Source of the DNA: Nectonema munidae
Taxonomy: Eukaryota > Nematomorpha > Nectonematoida > Nectonematidae
NCBI GenBank assembly: GCA_030549495.1
Contig: JAUIRK010000931.1
Location: 186,001-250,000, forward strand
Direction of reading: 5' to 3'
DNA: 64,000 bases
Positions within the stretch are counted from its first letter, which is position 1; each line of letters starts with the position of its first letter. Position numbers and translations under genes: made by a program. This document shows, piece by piece, positions 20,512 through 32,220 of the stretch. A model generated the notes under the pieces. That model was not told where the DNA came from. It worked only from the letters and a program-made list of their open reading frames with translations, and made no database searches.

Positions 20512-22279
20512 CAGTGTTTCTCAACGTGGGCCCTAAGGCCCACAAGTGGGTTTTTAAAGTTTTAAAATGGGCCTGAATATTTTTTTGGGCTTAAGGTGGG
20601 CCTCAAGAATATTACATTAGGTTTAAAATTTTTGGTTTTTTCAGTGATTTAAAATTTTGTAATTGATCTTTAGGGTTTATTTATTTAGAGATGTGATTTT
20701 TCAATACAAACACACTTATTCATAAGCCATTTTATGGTAAAGGGATAATAATAAACATGGAAAAAACTTTATTTTTGTGAGCTTATTATTTTCCTCCTGT
20801 AATTGTCTTGTGTTTGAATAATTTTCCTCATCACTTACTCTCTTCAACTTTGTCTCTCTCTCACACACTCTTCTTCGTCGCCTTATATCAAATGTTTTGT
20901 TCAGTTTAGACTTGTAGAAGTTCTCAATAATTTTTTGTCATTTTGTGAAAACTTTAAATTTTCAATCAACAATTATTGTTTTCATTCAACATTTGTTATT
21001 AACATTTTACAGCATACAATATACTATCATTTGATCATAACGTATTTATTTTATAACGCGGCTTAAAATAATTTCCAGGTTGTTTCCTTAAATTGGTAAG
21101 TTTTAAAACATTTTACATTACTTCAGATGATGATAGAATAATTGTCCTAACAAGTAAATTATTTAACTCCTAGTAACATTTTGTGATTGAGTGGTATTCC
21201 GTCAAGTCTCATTTTTAAGAGGGAAAATTATTAGGCTAGACTCACTAAATGTTAAAAACATAAGTAATTTTTAAGTTGCGTTAAAAAATAAAACTTCATT
21301 GATAAAACACTGATCGTTTATTTAAATGATAAAACGCAATAAAAGATTTAATTTTCTAAAATCTAAACTATGATCGCATATTACAGTGTATGAAACTAAC
21401 TAAAAATCCCTATCCCTATAAAAATTCATAGATAAAATTACTTGTTTATAATTCGAATTTATTAAGTTTACTACAAATGTATTGCAAGGATAAAGCCTAA
21501 TGTTTTTTGTATTTTCTTTTTAGGCTTACTTTAATAATGTCATCAACAATTTCAAAAAAAGAAAGACTATACACAGTTATCAACGAGATTTTTTATTACT
21601 AGGCTTTCATCCATCAAGTCTTGATTCTGATAAGCCTGAGTGTGTAGACTGCGGATTAGTAATGACAAATGACTCAATGAAGAAATCAAAATTGTTATCT
21701 CATCAACAGCTAAAGCATCCAGGTTCTGTAGGAAAAGAGAGTAGTTATTTTGAGAAGAGAATTGAGATACGTCAAAAAAATGCTGCCAAAACTTTAGAGT
21801 CTTTTCTAAAAAAAACAAGTGAAAACAATAAAAAGACACTGAAAGTTAGTTATGCAATGAGCGAATTGGTTGCTAAGGTGGGTAAGCCTCATACTATTGC
21901 AGAACGTTTGGTAAAGCCAGCTATAATATGTGCTAAAGAACTGCTAGGAGAACAGGCTGCTAATATTCTACAAAAAATTCCCTTGTCTAATGACACAATA
22001 AAGAGAAGGCAGGATGAAATGGCGCAAAACCTCGAAGAGAGCTTAAATAAAATAAGTCTCTGGAAAATTCATCTACAAAAAAATGAATTTGCTTTTTTCT
22101 CTAATTTGGCAGAAACTTCTCCAAGTCCAGAAGTAATCACAAGCTATATTGACCATTTACAGAATCTAAAAGATGACATGACTAGAAGATTTAAAGATGT
22201 CATTGAAATGAGTCCGCCTAGTTGGATTATTGATATTGAACATTTTGATATTAACTTACTTACGATCCATGTAAAATAA
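20512..22279 (+). mobile_element. hAT element (Charlie/ZBED5-like) with internal deletion; right end not found
   Basis: The left end CAGTGTTTCTCAACGTGGGC starts at 20512 and is followed by GGGCC-rich palindromic words (to 20610), typical of Charlie-like hAT elements. The flanking 8-mer is TTAGAGTC. A transposase relic fills 21590-22279 on the same strand. No matching CACTG end or copy of TTAGAGTC was seen downstream, so the right border is lost or too decayed. Confidence 0.6.
21593..22279 (+). pseudogene. hAT transposase with BED finger, internally deleted
   Basis: Open frame without stops to 22279. It begins LGFHPSSLDSDKPECVDCGL and SMKKSKLLSHQQLKHP, a BED-type zinc finger with C-x2-C and H-x4-H. 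Next come VSYAMSELVAKVGKPHTIAE and LGEQAANILQKIPLSNDTIK with RRQDEMA, the conserved N-terminal region of ZBED5/SCAND3-like hAT proteins. The frame then jumps from EESLNKISLWKIHLQKNEF straight to the C-terminal block ITSYIDHLQNLKDDMTRRF. The catalytic core (about 300 residues in relatives) is therefore deleted in frame, and the SER/dimerisation end is also missing. The long clean frame suggests recent loss. Not functional as a transposase, but the BED finger could still bind DNA if expressed. Confidence 0.75.
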
Positions 22280-23290
22280 AGTAACAATTGAATATAATTA
22301 GAAAAGGGAAATTCTAATTTAAAAAAATATATTAGTAACCAGAAGCAGAAATAGGAAATCAGGGTAAAATTCAAAAAAATCTTGTATGAGAGGTATTGAA
22401 AGCCAAATATAAGGATATTGATTGGAGTAAGTGATTCAGTGATTAAAATTTTGTAGTAGTTGGATTGAGAAGAAAAAAACTCCATTTTAAAGAGAAAATA
22501 AATAGGATAATTCGCCATTTTGGTGTCTTGTAACTCATAGATTAGTAAACAGCCATTTTTTAACAGAAAAGTATAGGAAAATTTGTAAGTCATGTAATAG
22601 TTAGAGCGAGAGTTAACAATCGAGAGTTCCTTTGCTCCAATAAACTGGAAGTGTATTGGTATTGTGTTTGGAGGAAGTTTAAGGAACCGAGTAAAAAAAA
22701 TAAGAAACAGCATGTCTAAAACGACCTCAGTTTGTAGTATATGTGATATCTCAATATGTAAAAATCTCCAGTAGTAATATGCCCTTGTTGTAAAGCTAGG
22801 CGTGTTCAAATATAATTTGTCAATAAAATCATTACTAATTTCTTTTCTTTTTGAAAGACTTTTATCCTTTATTATATGGTTTCTTTTCAATTTTTTTTGC
22901 ATGCCTTTTCTTCTTTAAACTGCATCTCCTGGACGTGGTGAATGAGCTTATACCGTTTATCGACAACAAAATGAAACAGGAGGAATGATACTCTATTTTA
23001 CATTCTCTTATACATTTGTTTTTAGTTATGTATAACAAAATTTCAATACAATGTTTGTCATATTAATTTTATTAGATTTGATGTCAATTTTTCTTTTTAA
23101 AAACTAGTTTTCGAGTATGTATGTTACAATTAATTCAATTTTTCAGAAAGAAAAGATTATATACTATAATTAAGCATACGTAATTTTTTTTCATGTGAGA
23201 AAATTTTATAAATCAACAGCTAAATTTTTTTATATTAAGACATTTTCACGCTTCACGTGCCAGATGTGTGCTTAACTATATAACCAATAT
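22280..23290. other. No gene recognised
   Basis: A 252-codon minus-strand open frame (22902-22144) exists but is very rich in Phe, Tyr, Ile and Leu, overlaps the hAT coding region antisense, and matches no family; I regard it as fortuitous. No repeat ends seen. Confidence 0.4.
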
Positions 23291-23463
23291 TAGAGATGTA
23301 TCGGATATTCTCAAAATCACATAGAGATGTATCGGATATTCATCTGTGGATTTTTTCATGTTAACATCCGCTATTTAAAATCAATTTTTATCTTTTTTTG
23401 TTTAAAACTTACAAGATTTGTTGTCTTTAAAGTAAAAAAATCATATCCGATACATCTCCAAGA
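23291..23463. repeat. hAT-type MITE with GAGATGTATCGGATAT ends
   Basis: GAGATGTATCGGATATTC occurs twice at the left (near 23293 and 23325) and its complement ATATCCGATACATCTCC closes the element near 23444-23460. The doubled left end suggests one copy inserted into, or partially duplicated beside, another. The same GATACATCTC end closes a region at 61370-61398. No clear 8-bp duplication. Confidence 0.55.
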
Positions 23464-23589
23464 AATATGTAACGATTTTTTTGAAATTTTTTCACAGAAC
23501 TGATTTTCAGGCATGCATCACTAATTCAATTGCCACTTCCATATATTTTTTAACCGTATTAGCCTAAATGGAGTACAGAAATAAAATAA

Positions 23590-24140
23590 GCATAGTCGAT
23601 TGAGTATAAAAACAGATATTTTATTAGAAATTTTGAAAATATTTTTGGAGACAGTTTTTAGACGTAAACGGCGAAACTCATTGAAGCTTTTTCTTTAACT
23701 TGGCTTAAAAACAGATATTTTGTAGACATTAGACGTAAAACGCACATTTGATTGACACTTTAAGATATTTTAAAACCTCTAAATGCGAAATCTGAATTCA
23801 GAAATAAAACTAGTATGGTTGATTTCGTATAAAAACATATATTTTATGTAAATATAGAAAGAATATTTTTGGATAGTTTTTAGATGTAAACCGCAAATTT
23901 AATCGATATTGACAGATATTTAAAATCTCTAAATGCGAAAACTGAGTTTAGAAATGAAACCATGATCGATTTGGTATAAAAACATATATTTCATGTAAAA
24001 TTTGAATCAATATTTTTGGAGATAAATTTTAGAAGTAAACAGCAAATTTGATTGAAACATAAGTATTTTCAAATCCTAAATGTAAAAAATGGGTCGAGAA
24101 ATGAAACCAGCATGCCCGATTTAGTATAAAAAAAACCCCA
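23590..24140 (+). repeat. ~148-bp satellite array (array 1)
   Basis: Tandem diverged units. The anchor word GATTT.GTATAAAAACA recurs at about 23602, 23820, 23968 and 24117 (the last two spacings are 148-149 bp), with a shortened unit starting near 23702. Each unit continues with TATTTTTGGA, then TTTTAGA.GTAAAC.GC, AAATTTGATTGA, CTAAATG and GAAA(T)GAAACCAGCATG. About four units are present. The same unit in reverse orientation makes up 57725-58660. Confidence 0.75.
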
Positions 24141-25826
24141 ACACTAATAGGGTCAAATAAGAAATTTCCATTGTTAGTTGTGTACAGTGGCTTGAAGTCA
24201 GACTTGTGATATTTAAAGATGTTTTATCAATCATATTATATAAAAAGTTTTAGAACATGCTGTATTTGCTATAAAGTAGAAAGGTTTAATGCAAAAATCT
24301 TCCCTCAAAAAAAAAAATTCTCTCAAGTATTTTTCTTTATAAGGTGAGGTTATTGCATTTAATCTATTCAATGAAGAGACATATTTGAAACTAGTTTGCT
24401 TGCAGAGATACTTCATCATCTAAAAAAATTATCAACTCGAATTTATAAATTATGATTTGAAAAGAAAATTTTGAATTTAATATTTAAATTCTCACGGGAG
24501 TTTATTAGACAAACGTTCTTATAAATTTAATAACTAAATATGCATATAAAATTGATAAAGAGATCAAATTTGGAATCGAAGATAACTCTTTAAGAGAAGT
24601 ACAGAACAAGTAAAGGATATCGCATGAAGGAACAAAACGCAAACCAGTTTATTGGTCAACTATTGCTACCCTTTTATCTTCTTGTAGCTTACAAAATTTT
24701 TTTTACTTTTAAATAAAATCAAATTTTAAAGTACAATAAATATTTAAAATTTAAAATGAAAGCTGAGTTTTCAGAACTTGGATGAATTGTAGTGCTCGAA
24801 AAAACATATTTTAAGATTTTAATTAAAATTTTTATCATTTATTCTTTGAATTTAATTTAATTTTCATTGTATATATTATAATTGTTGATAAAATGCTTTA
24901 AAATGGGTTATCCTGCTATTTCAACACCAGCTCATTTTTCTTCAATGAAAAACATTTATATTCTTACTAAAAATATCCTTGATTTAAACTTTTTTATTAT
25001 TGAAACTGCTATTAATGATCACGTATTATTATTTTATTTATGCCTTTATTGAACTCCTCAAGATAAAACAATGAAACGAAGGTTTCCTATTTTTTCCTAT
25101 GATAATTTTCCAAAATATCTAGCATTAAATTTTCAACCATGCTATTCTTAATCTTCTGTAATTCAAAGTTTAATTTCTTCATTGAATTTTTTCAAAATAC
25201 ATTCAACATTTCGTCTCCCTTTATAAAAAAGAAACAATATACACACTCTTTTGCTCGTTAAACTCCAGAATTAAGCTATCATAGAAAAATGAACAGAAAC
25301 TATACTAACATAAACTACATGAAATATAAAAATATTTTGAAAGTGTATAAGTCTAGAATTAAGTATGAAAAAACTAAATATTAGTATAAAAACTTTATAC
25401 AACATATAATATAGTAAACTAAAATACACTAGAATTACATTAATTCGATTTTCATTTAAATTAGACTATACTATTCTTAATCATTTCGTTATCAAGTTTG
25501 AAAAATAAAAATCGTTTGGAAATTAAATACAATTAATGATATTACGTTTGCCTTTTATAAGAGATATATAATCTCATATCTTCAACTAAGCTAAAACTTG
25601 CTAAAGTATTGTATATCTAAATAAGATAACTTCTCTATATGGAACTTATGGACCTATCTTATTGTTGTCAAATTTTGTTAAAATATTTTAAAAAATAATA
25701 TATAATAAGCTATTTAAATATCTCTCAAATATTTTTTTCCAAATATTAGTTTATTTTTTAATGAAGTGGTTATATTTAAATTTCCTCATCAATTCCCGAA
25801 TTTGATCATAAAGAATAAATTTCAGT
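24141..25826. other. Very AT-rich stretch, nothing recognised
   Basis: No coding similarity, repeat ends or RNA genes were recognised on either strand. Confidence 0.45.
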
Positions 25827-26650
25827 TTGCTTTTTTTAGATTTTACTCAAGCTTTTGATAAAATTAATCATGAAATTTTGTCATATAAGCTTAAGAATAT
25901 AGGGATAAAAGAAAAATGCTAGAGTTAATTAAAAATTATTTAACAGTAAGAAGCAATTATGTTTTGTAAGCTTTATTCTACAGTCGCTTTATAAACAGAA
26001 AAGCCAAAATTCTATTATATGCAGATTATTTTACTTTAATTTTTATTGCAAATATTCATGAAAACTTAGATTATATTAATTTTTTGTTAAAATCTTTTAA
26101 ACAATGGTGTTTTTTAATAGACTTCATCTAAATTCAGAAAAAATATTCATTATTTCTAAAAAAGAATCTATAATCTTCATAAATTTTTACTTGTATGATA
26201 CGAGCCTCAATGGTTGTTAGGGTGTACCTTTTAGCTTAACAGTTGAAAATCAGGGATTCGATCCCCAAGGCTCCCAACTCTAAAAACAAATTCACAAAAA
26301 CTGTGATTAACCAACTTAAGCATAATGCGAGCATATAGCCTTACGATTGAAAGTGCTTTGATATCTCAACCAACCAACCAATTTGTATGATACGGTAATC
26401 AAAAATGTTTCAACAGTAAGCGTCAATATCACATAAAATATTCCTTTCCTTCATCATATTAATATAATGTGCATCATTATTAGATTTTTATTTAGATATT
26501 TAGGCTGTTTTAAAAAGGTGAATAACTTTATATATATCCTCATCTCAAATATGCAAATATTTTATGTCGCTCTTCACACTTTACTAAGCTTAATAAACTA
26601 TAAAAAATAGTAACAAGATTTTTGAAATTTATTGGTAGAAAGAACACAGT
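25827..26650 (+). mobile_element. LINE reverse-transcriptase relic (CR1/Jockey type), split by a SINE
   Basis: The plus strand begins FLDFTQAFDKINHEILSYKL, equivalent to LDLSKAFD.V.H..LL.KL of CR1/Jockey-group RTs, and LKNIGI. Further on are ILLYADYFTLIF (the YADD box with the second Asp changed to Tyr), LHLNSEKIFIISKKES, and after the SINE the C-terminal block PHLKYANIL..SSHFTKLNKL with KIVTRFLKF. The relic is frameshifted several times and has a deletion between the first two blocks. The SINE at 26203-26382 interrupts it between the thumb region and the C-terminal block. Confidence 0.75.
26203..26382 (+). mobile_element. tRNA-derived SINE with 12-bp target-site duplication
   Basis: The first ~70 bases look like a tRNA: acceptor strands GAGCCT (26202-26207) and AGGCTC pair, and a B box GGGATTCGATCCCC forms a T-arm with a 7-base loop. 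The body continues ~100 bases and ends in CAACCAACCAACCAA, an AACC-type tail. The 12-mer TTGTATGATACG flanks both sides (26191-26202 and 26383-26394), an exact duplication produced by LINE-driven insertion. The intact duplication makes this one of the younger insertions here. It lies in the same orientation as the LINE relic it interrupts. Confidence 0.85.
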
Positions 26651-28308
26651 GGTCAGGAAATTTTAAATTTAAAGCTATCTTACTTGTTACTATCATAATC
26701 AAAACTAATATTATTTTGATTAGGTAGATTTAAATTTGAATAAATATTTTCTTCTTTCTTTAACATATAATATCACTTGAAAAAGAACAAAAAATGTGTG
26801 TTTTTAATTATAAATAAACTTTGATTCTACTATCTATTATGTTTGTTTTCAGTTTACTCATATTTTTGGAATAAATTCTCCTTCATAATAATGAGTAAAA
26901 CAATTACTATTATAAAACTAATTCATCATTATTATTAATATTATACTTTTTATTAAATAATTTTCTTTTGTTATTAATTTTTATAAATAAATAAACGCTG
27001 ATTTAATTTAATATAGATATTGTTCTTTACAGTGTAAAAATTTCGTAAAATTTCTCATTGACCTCAACTAAAAAATATTATGACCAGAGACAATTCAAAA
27101 GCTTAAAAAGTTAAACAAAAAATGAATTTATGTATTATTTCGAAATAGTTAATTTATACTATTATCAGAATTAATAGATATTTTAAGCAAAATTGAAAGA
27201 AAATATAAAATATATCTCTTTTTTTAATTTTTTTCTAAAAAAACTTTTGGCATAAAAATTTAATATAAATTCAGATAAATTTTGTTGATTTAAATTTTTA
27301 AATAAAAATTAGCCAAATGTTTTGTTTTACTCTAAAGTCGAAAATGAAGAAAAGGTTAACAAATTGTCTTAAAAGCATTGAATATTAAAAAAAAATTAAT
27401 AATTAATTATCTAATTTAATATTTTTGTATTTAATATAATTATTAAAACCATTTGTTCTTCAAAATTAAATTAGATTTATTACAAATAAAGGCATGAGCT
27501 AAAAGATTTTCTCAACCTATCCTCTCTTCCATTGTTAACAGTCCTAGTTCATATCAAATTAATTGTTTTGGTGGATTCTAGTATGGTACCGATTAGATTT
27601 GCACCTGTATCGGCTTATTTTTATTCAATCTGCATCGGTAATTTTTTTTATTATTCGGCGATTTCTTGAACCCAACAGGTAGAGTAGAGTGACACTTTCA
27701 TTTTGTTCAAATATTTTTGTAAATTTTAAATATGGCATTACTTTAAAAAAGCGTATTCTTTGCTTCCTTTTTGTTGTAAAAAACTGCACAAAGACAGGTT
27801 TTCAGTGCGAGGGTCGCGACTATATTTTCAAACGTCGCTTTCACAGAGCAATGCGATACTTAGCGTTTCAAAATTACGTACAAAAATTTTAAGTTATGAT
27901 AGATACTGAAATTCTCTATCATTTTAATTTTGTTACAATACCTCTATCTAGTCTTTTTAAATATATACCTGCCAGCTTATTTTCATGCATAATCGTCACT
28001 CAAATGCAATTGGACAAGAACATACGTAAGTTCGAACAATCATACACTTTATTCTTCTGAAGCATTTAGTAGCTTTTTTTAATTTATACCTGAGAACAGA
28101 ATGTCTGGATGAGGTCCATAATATTAAATATGTAAATTTCTGTGTAAAAAAACTCAGAAATAAACAAGAACACAACAACTATGTGATTATGTTCTTAAAC
28201 TTAAAATATATTACATTTAGATGGAAAATTGTGTAGTCAATTTATTTCAATGAGACATTTGATTCTGCTTATTGTACAATATCTTTTACATATCAGATAA
28301 AGCACTTG
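26651..28308. other. AT-rich stretch, nothing firm
   Basis: No family recognised. Around 27575-27660 the word GTATCGG/GCATCGG recurs in a mixed-composition patch that may be a small repeat end. The left end of the hAT element whose transposase begins at 28309 should lie in this stretch but was not identified. Confidence 0.35.
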
Positions 28309-29030
28309 TTAATTCCAAAACCAAAAAGCATTCAGGTGGTCATCACGCGACTTTGATCTTAAACGATTTTTAGTATACTTCATTTTTGAAAAAAGTTGTT
28401 CACAAACATATGTACTCGCGAATAATGATGCTGTACGTTTAGCATTATTTGAAATGTTTTTATATTTTTCCCTTGGAAAAATATATTTCATGTAGAAGTC
28501 AGAAATGGATTCAGAATGAAATTTTGCTTTTAATAAGTCATCTCATTGTAAGTCAATTAACACCTACTGATACTCTCCTGCCATATGCTCTCCATCTAAA
28601 TTAATAAGTTTTCATATTTTTGGAAGTCATCAAAATGGGAGGAAAACTCTTATCAAATCTTTAATAGAGGTTACAAAGGTGTCTGGTACTATATCTTTTT
28701 GTGATTTTTAAATTAGCATAGTTTTCTTTCTGAAGTTATGATTCCCACACTTGAAGTTTTCTGGAAAAATCCGTAATAAGACCAAAAATCTCAAATACAA
28801 ACTTATATTTTCCTTGAGGATCAAGATATAAATTGTTCAAGTGGGTTGTCATGTCCACTGAAAAAGCCAATTTAGCAATGCATATCAAATCTTTAAAATA
28901 AAAATTTTCTAGGGCTTTCATTTCCCAAATACAATAAAATCAAGCCAACTAACATTTGTAAAAAATGTAAGATCCCATTACTCTGCTTTAATGTCTTTTA
29001 AAAATTGTTGAAACTGTCTGTGATTTAATT

Positions 29031-31339
29031 CAGGGGCGCACATCCGAGGGGGGGGGGGGGGGGGGGGATGACCTTCGCCCCCCTCCCTCCCCTAATAAAT
29101 AAGTATGAATTGCTGCTTCTTTATAAAACATGTATGATGATCGCATTATAGGATTAATGATCATTCGAATACATCATGATAATGTAAGATAAGAATAAAA
29201 GAAGGAATGCAGACTTTCGAATCAAACATCAATTATGCCAAGCTGCTCTGAAATTCCTATCAAACATATTTTACAGACGATGCGTGAGAGCTATATAATA
29301 ATAATAATCCATTGTTTCAATATGCACACAATAAGTAAGCAATGTTTATCACAGTGTCTTCTTGTAGTATTTTTGAGCAAACACATGTTGATGATCCACT
29401 AGATTTTCTTATCTTCTTCTGTCACAGTGATTCTATTTCTCTTTCTGTCCCCTTCTCTGTTTTTATCTGCTAAAACTCAATCACTCTTCTTTCGTTCAAG
29501 CTCTCGCTCTCCTATCTCATTCAGCTCTCTTCTCTCCAGTAGCGTAGCTAGGCTGGGGCATGAGGGGCTGTGCCCACCTCCCCCTATGTACCTCATGGTG
29601 CCCCCATGCACCTTATGCGATATTAGTTTTCGAAAATTTCTCCAATGAAAGGATCAAGAAAGTATAAATAATGTTGCTCAAGTTTTTTGTTTTTAAATTG
29701 TGCCCCCCCCCCCCCTATCAACTTTTTGATGGCTACGCCACTGCTTCTGTCTAATTTGCATTTAGAGTTAAATTAAAATAGTTTTCAATCGTTACAATTT
29801 TATATCAATGAATATTGTTAGACTCGCGCTAAGAATTTTTTTAAACTTTAATTTTTTCAATAGCTATTTGGGAATGAATATTTTGACTATCTATTAAGTT
29901 TTATTTGCTTAATATTTGAGCAGAGATATTTTTATAATCTTCGATTGTTAAATTTTATAAGTAACACTGTACATAATTAAGTATATCATTTTTTTTAATA
30001 AAAATATAATATGGAAACAAAATGTTTCAATTTTTAAAAATATACTTAATCTATTTATAACAGCTGTCAGAATTTTATTTGTGGACAGAAATATTCAAAA
30101 AAACGCAATGATTTTCCTTTCTCGTATACTATGATTTATGTTAGTTTAAATAATTTTGTGTTGACTTAAATAATTTTATAAAAAAAATGATTAAACTACC
30201 ATTTTTGTATACTATGATTCTTTACAATATGTAAAAATACAAGTGCTACCAAATCACCCTATCAGGGTTAGCTACTTAAACGTTGGCTTTTGTTGCTTAT
30301 AAAAACTTGAAAATATCAAATAAACTCTCATTCTTTATGCCTTCTATTATTTTGAAATTATTCTGAGAACAGACGGTTCCATTTTAAAATAGTGAAAATT
30401 GCTTTATTAGTTCATTTTGTTTCCTTTCTCTCTTATGCTAATTATGTAGCAAATTTTATAATTTTGAGTAAAAGGTTAGGTGTATCGGGTGTATTTTCAT
30501 TCACAAGACTAGATGTACCGCTTATGTCAAACTATAAACAAATTCGTATCGATGAAGAATCGAATCCAGAGGCTTCCTTGCTTAGTTCATCATCTCAACC
30601 AACCTGTCATGGCACCCATAGAGTATGCTGTAGATACGTCAAATTAGTTTTCAAAAAACTTAAGTTATGCTGTAAAATTTTTTAGTTTTTGTTGAAGCTC
30701 TATAACTTTTTCTGATAGACTTTTTTTTCCTTAATAGTTATTATAAAAGGCAAATCATTGCAAAATGTTAAAACTCATTTTACTTTTTGTAGCTTGCACC
30801 AATTTAGCTTTTTAACTATTTTTGAATGATGCTGAGAAAAATGAAATAATGCGATCTTAATTTATTGTTTTATTTTTGTTTGCACAATTATAAATTCATT
30901 TTATACCCTTGCCCATGAATCAATCACATTTTTTCATATAAACATCGCAGGGTGTCTAGTAGACTCTTTGCCTTCAGACTACATTCACTCATAAAACTAT
31001 CCAACCTTTAGTTATTTGTTTTCAGTTGTTTTCTCTATGAATCCCATATCGTTTCATCAATTCCTGTAATGTGCCTGATAGACTACTTCATTTTCAAATG
31101 AAAAGCTTATTGCCCCCCTCCCCCAACAATTTTGGATTTTTTTAAACTAGTGTATATTCGATATGCAAATTTAATTAATATTTTCGCTGGAAGTATAGTA
31201 TTTAAATTCACTAATTTTGTATAAAAAAAATGCTTGAATCTTTGGTCTCCCGTGGTATTTCCAGACCACTAATTTTGAAAATTGCAACAAAAAATTTCGC
31301 CCCCCCCCCCCCCCATAATTTTTAGGATGTGTGCCCCTT
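29031..31339. mobile_element. 2.3-kb non-autonomous hAT (copy 1) nested in the 28.3-32.2 kb hAT
   Basis: Ends are CAGGGGCGCACATCC (29031) and GGATGTGTGCCCCTT (31339). The flanks are ATTTAATT (29023-29030) and ATTTAATC (31340-31347), a 7/8 hAT-type duplication. Just inside each end is a long G or C homopolymer (about 21 G at 29048, about 15 C at 31301). The interior has polypyrimidine runs and no convincing transposase; an open frame at 30392-30685 is partly shared with copy 2. Its position inside the transposase reading order of the surrounding hAT shows it is younger. It carries a MITE at 29537-29743. Confidence 0.85.
29537..29743. mobile_element. 207-bp hAT MITE nested in copy 1
   Basis: Begins CAGTAGCGTAGCTAGG and ends TGATGGCTACGCCACTG, imperfect inverted repeats of a widespread hAT MITE type. 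Flanks CTTCTCTC (29529-29536) and CTTCTGTC (29744-29751) form a 7/8 duplication. It contains a 14-C tract and no coding sequence. The other copy of the host element (37642-39087) lacks it, so it is the youngest layer of the three-deep nest. Confidence 0.85.
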
Positions 31340-32220
31340 ATTTAATCCTCTTGCCATTATAAAATTCACTCTCTTTACCACAACTTTCATAATGCCCTTA
31401 AAATTAGATGACTTTGTATATAATGTATCGTGAAGGATAATGCAACGGAGCTTGATTTGTTTGTGATCAATGCCGATGTGAACTCGAAGCAATGAAATAA
31501 AACATTTATTCTTTTGAACCATTGCTTTTGCTCCAACAAGCTTTATTAAATTAAGATTCATTTCGGTACTTGATTTTATTATGATTTCAAAATTGCCCCT
31601 TCTATATCCTCCATAGTAATTAATTTTACAAATTCCTCTACAGCGATAAATGCTGGTTTACGCCTCTTACAAACACTTCAAGTTTAGCAGTATCGTTAAT
31701 ATCTCTGATTTGTCCATAGCAATGCTGTAGTACTCTAGATTACTTAAGATTCTCTATAACCCATTTCTGATATTTTCGGCCATTTCTTCGATTCGTCTTG
31801 TTTGCTGATAAGCTCATTGCATGAAATAAATCGCTCTTTTCAGACAGACAACATCCACCACTTTCAACAATAGTTCTTTCAAAAATTCTCCAGCAGTAAA
31901 GGGTTTTAATATTCTTTCGTTTTGATACCTCGTAGCTTGCACAAGTGTTTCGGTAATTTTCTTCAATTTTTCTGGTGAAAAAGAAAGACTGTTTTGTCAA
32001 ATTATTTCTAAGCCTTGTAACTTCAACTTCTCTAGCCTTTACACAGAAGCATTGTAATGGTTATGACGAGCTTGATAGTGATTTTTTAGTACACATTTCG
32101 GTGTAGGGCAAACCATTGATAGAATAATAATTCACTTATTGATAGGTTTGGGAGACAAGGCTAAGGTCCATATAAAACTCAGTGACGGGTCGGATATGCC
32201 CTACGGGTTGCAGACCCCTG

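Larger units (their letters stand above)
28309..32220 (-). mobile_element. hAT element, GTF2IRD2-like transposase, split by a nested insertion
   Basis: The 5' end of the element is at 32220, where the reverse complement begins CAGGGGTCTGCAACCCGTAG, a typical hAT end. Minus-strand coding pieces follow in order: SYEVSKRKNIKTLYC..., then CLSEKSDLFHAMSLSANKT (32000-31740); DINDTAKLEVFVRGV (near 31650); NLIKLVGAKAMVQKN with FKGIMKVVVKRVNFIMARGL (31561-31345); and, beyond the insertion at 29031-31339, LAFSVDMTTHLNNLYLD and VFEIFGLI (28921-28736) and FASTYVCEQLFSKMKYTKNR (28491-28309). This is the order of GTF2IRD2/ZBED-like hAT proteins. Many frameshifts; the last 3' border is not defined. Confidence 0.8.

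Noticed and set aside
22144-22902. 252-codon minus-strand open frame
   Set aside because: Composition is dominated by Phe, Tyr, Ile and Leu, it overlaps the hAT transposase antisense, and it has no family motif; this is expected for AT-rich DNA read antisense.
26202-26275. A functional tRNA gene
   Set aside because: The acceptor and T-arm look tRNA-like, but the anticodon arm does not fold well, a ~100-bp body and AACC tail follow, and a 12-bp duplication flanks the whole, so it is a SINE.
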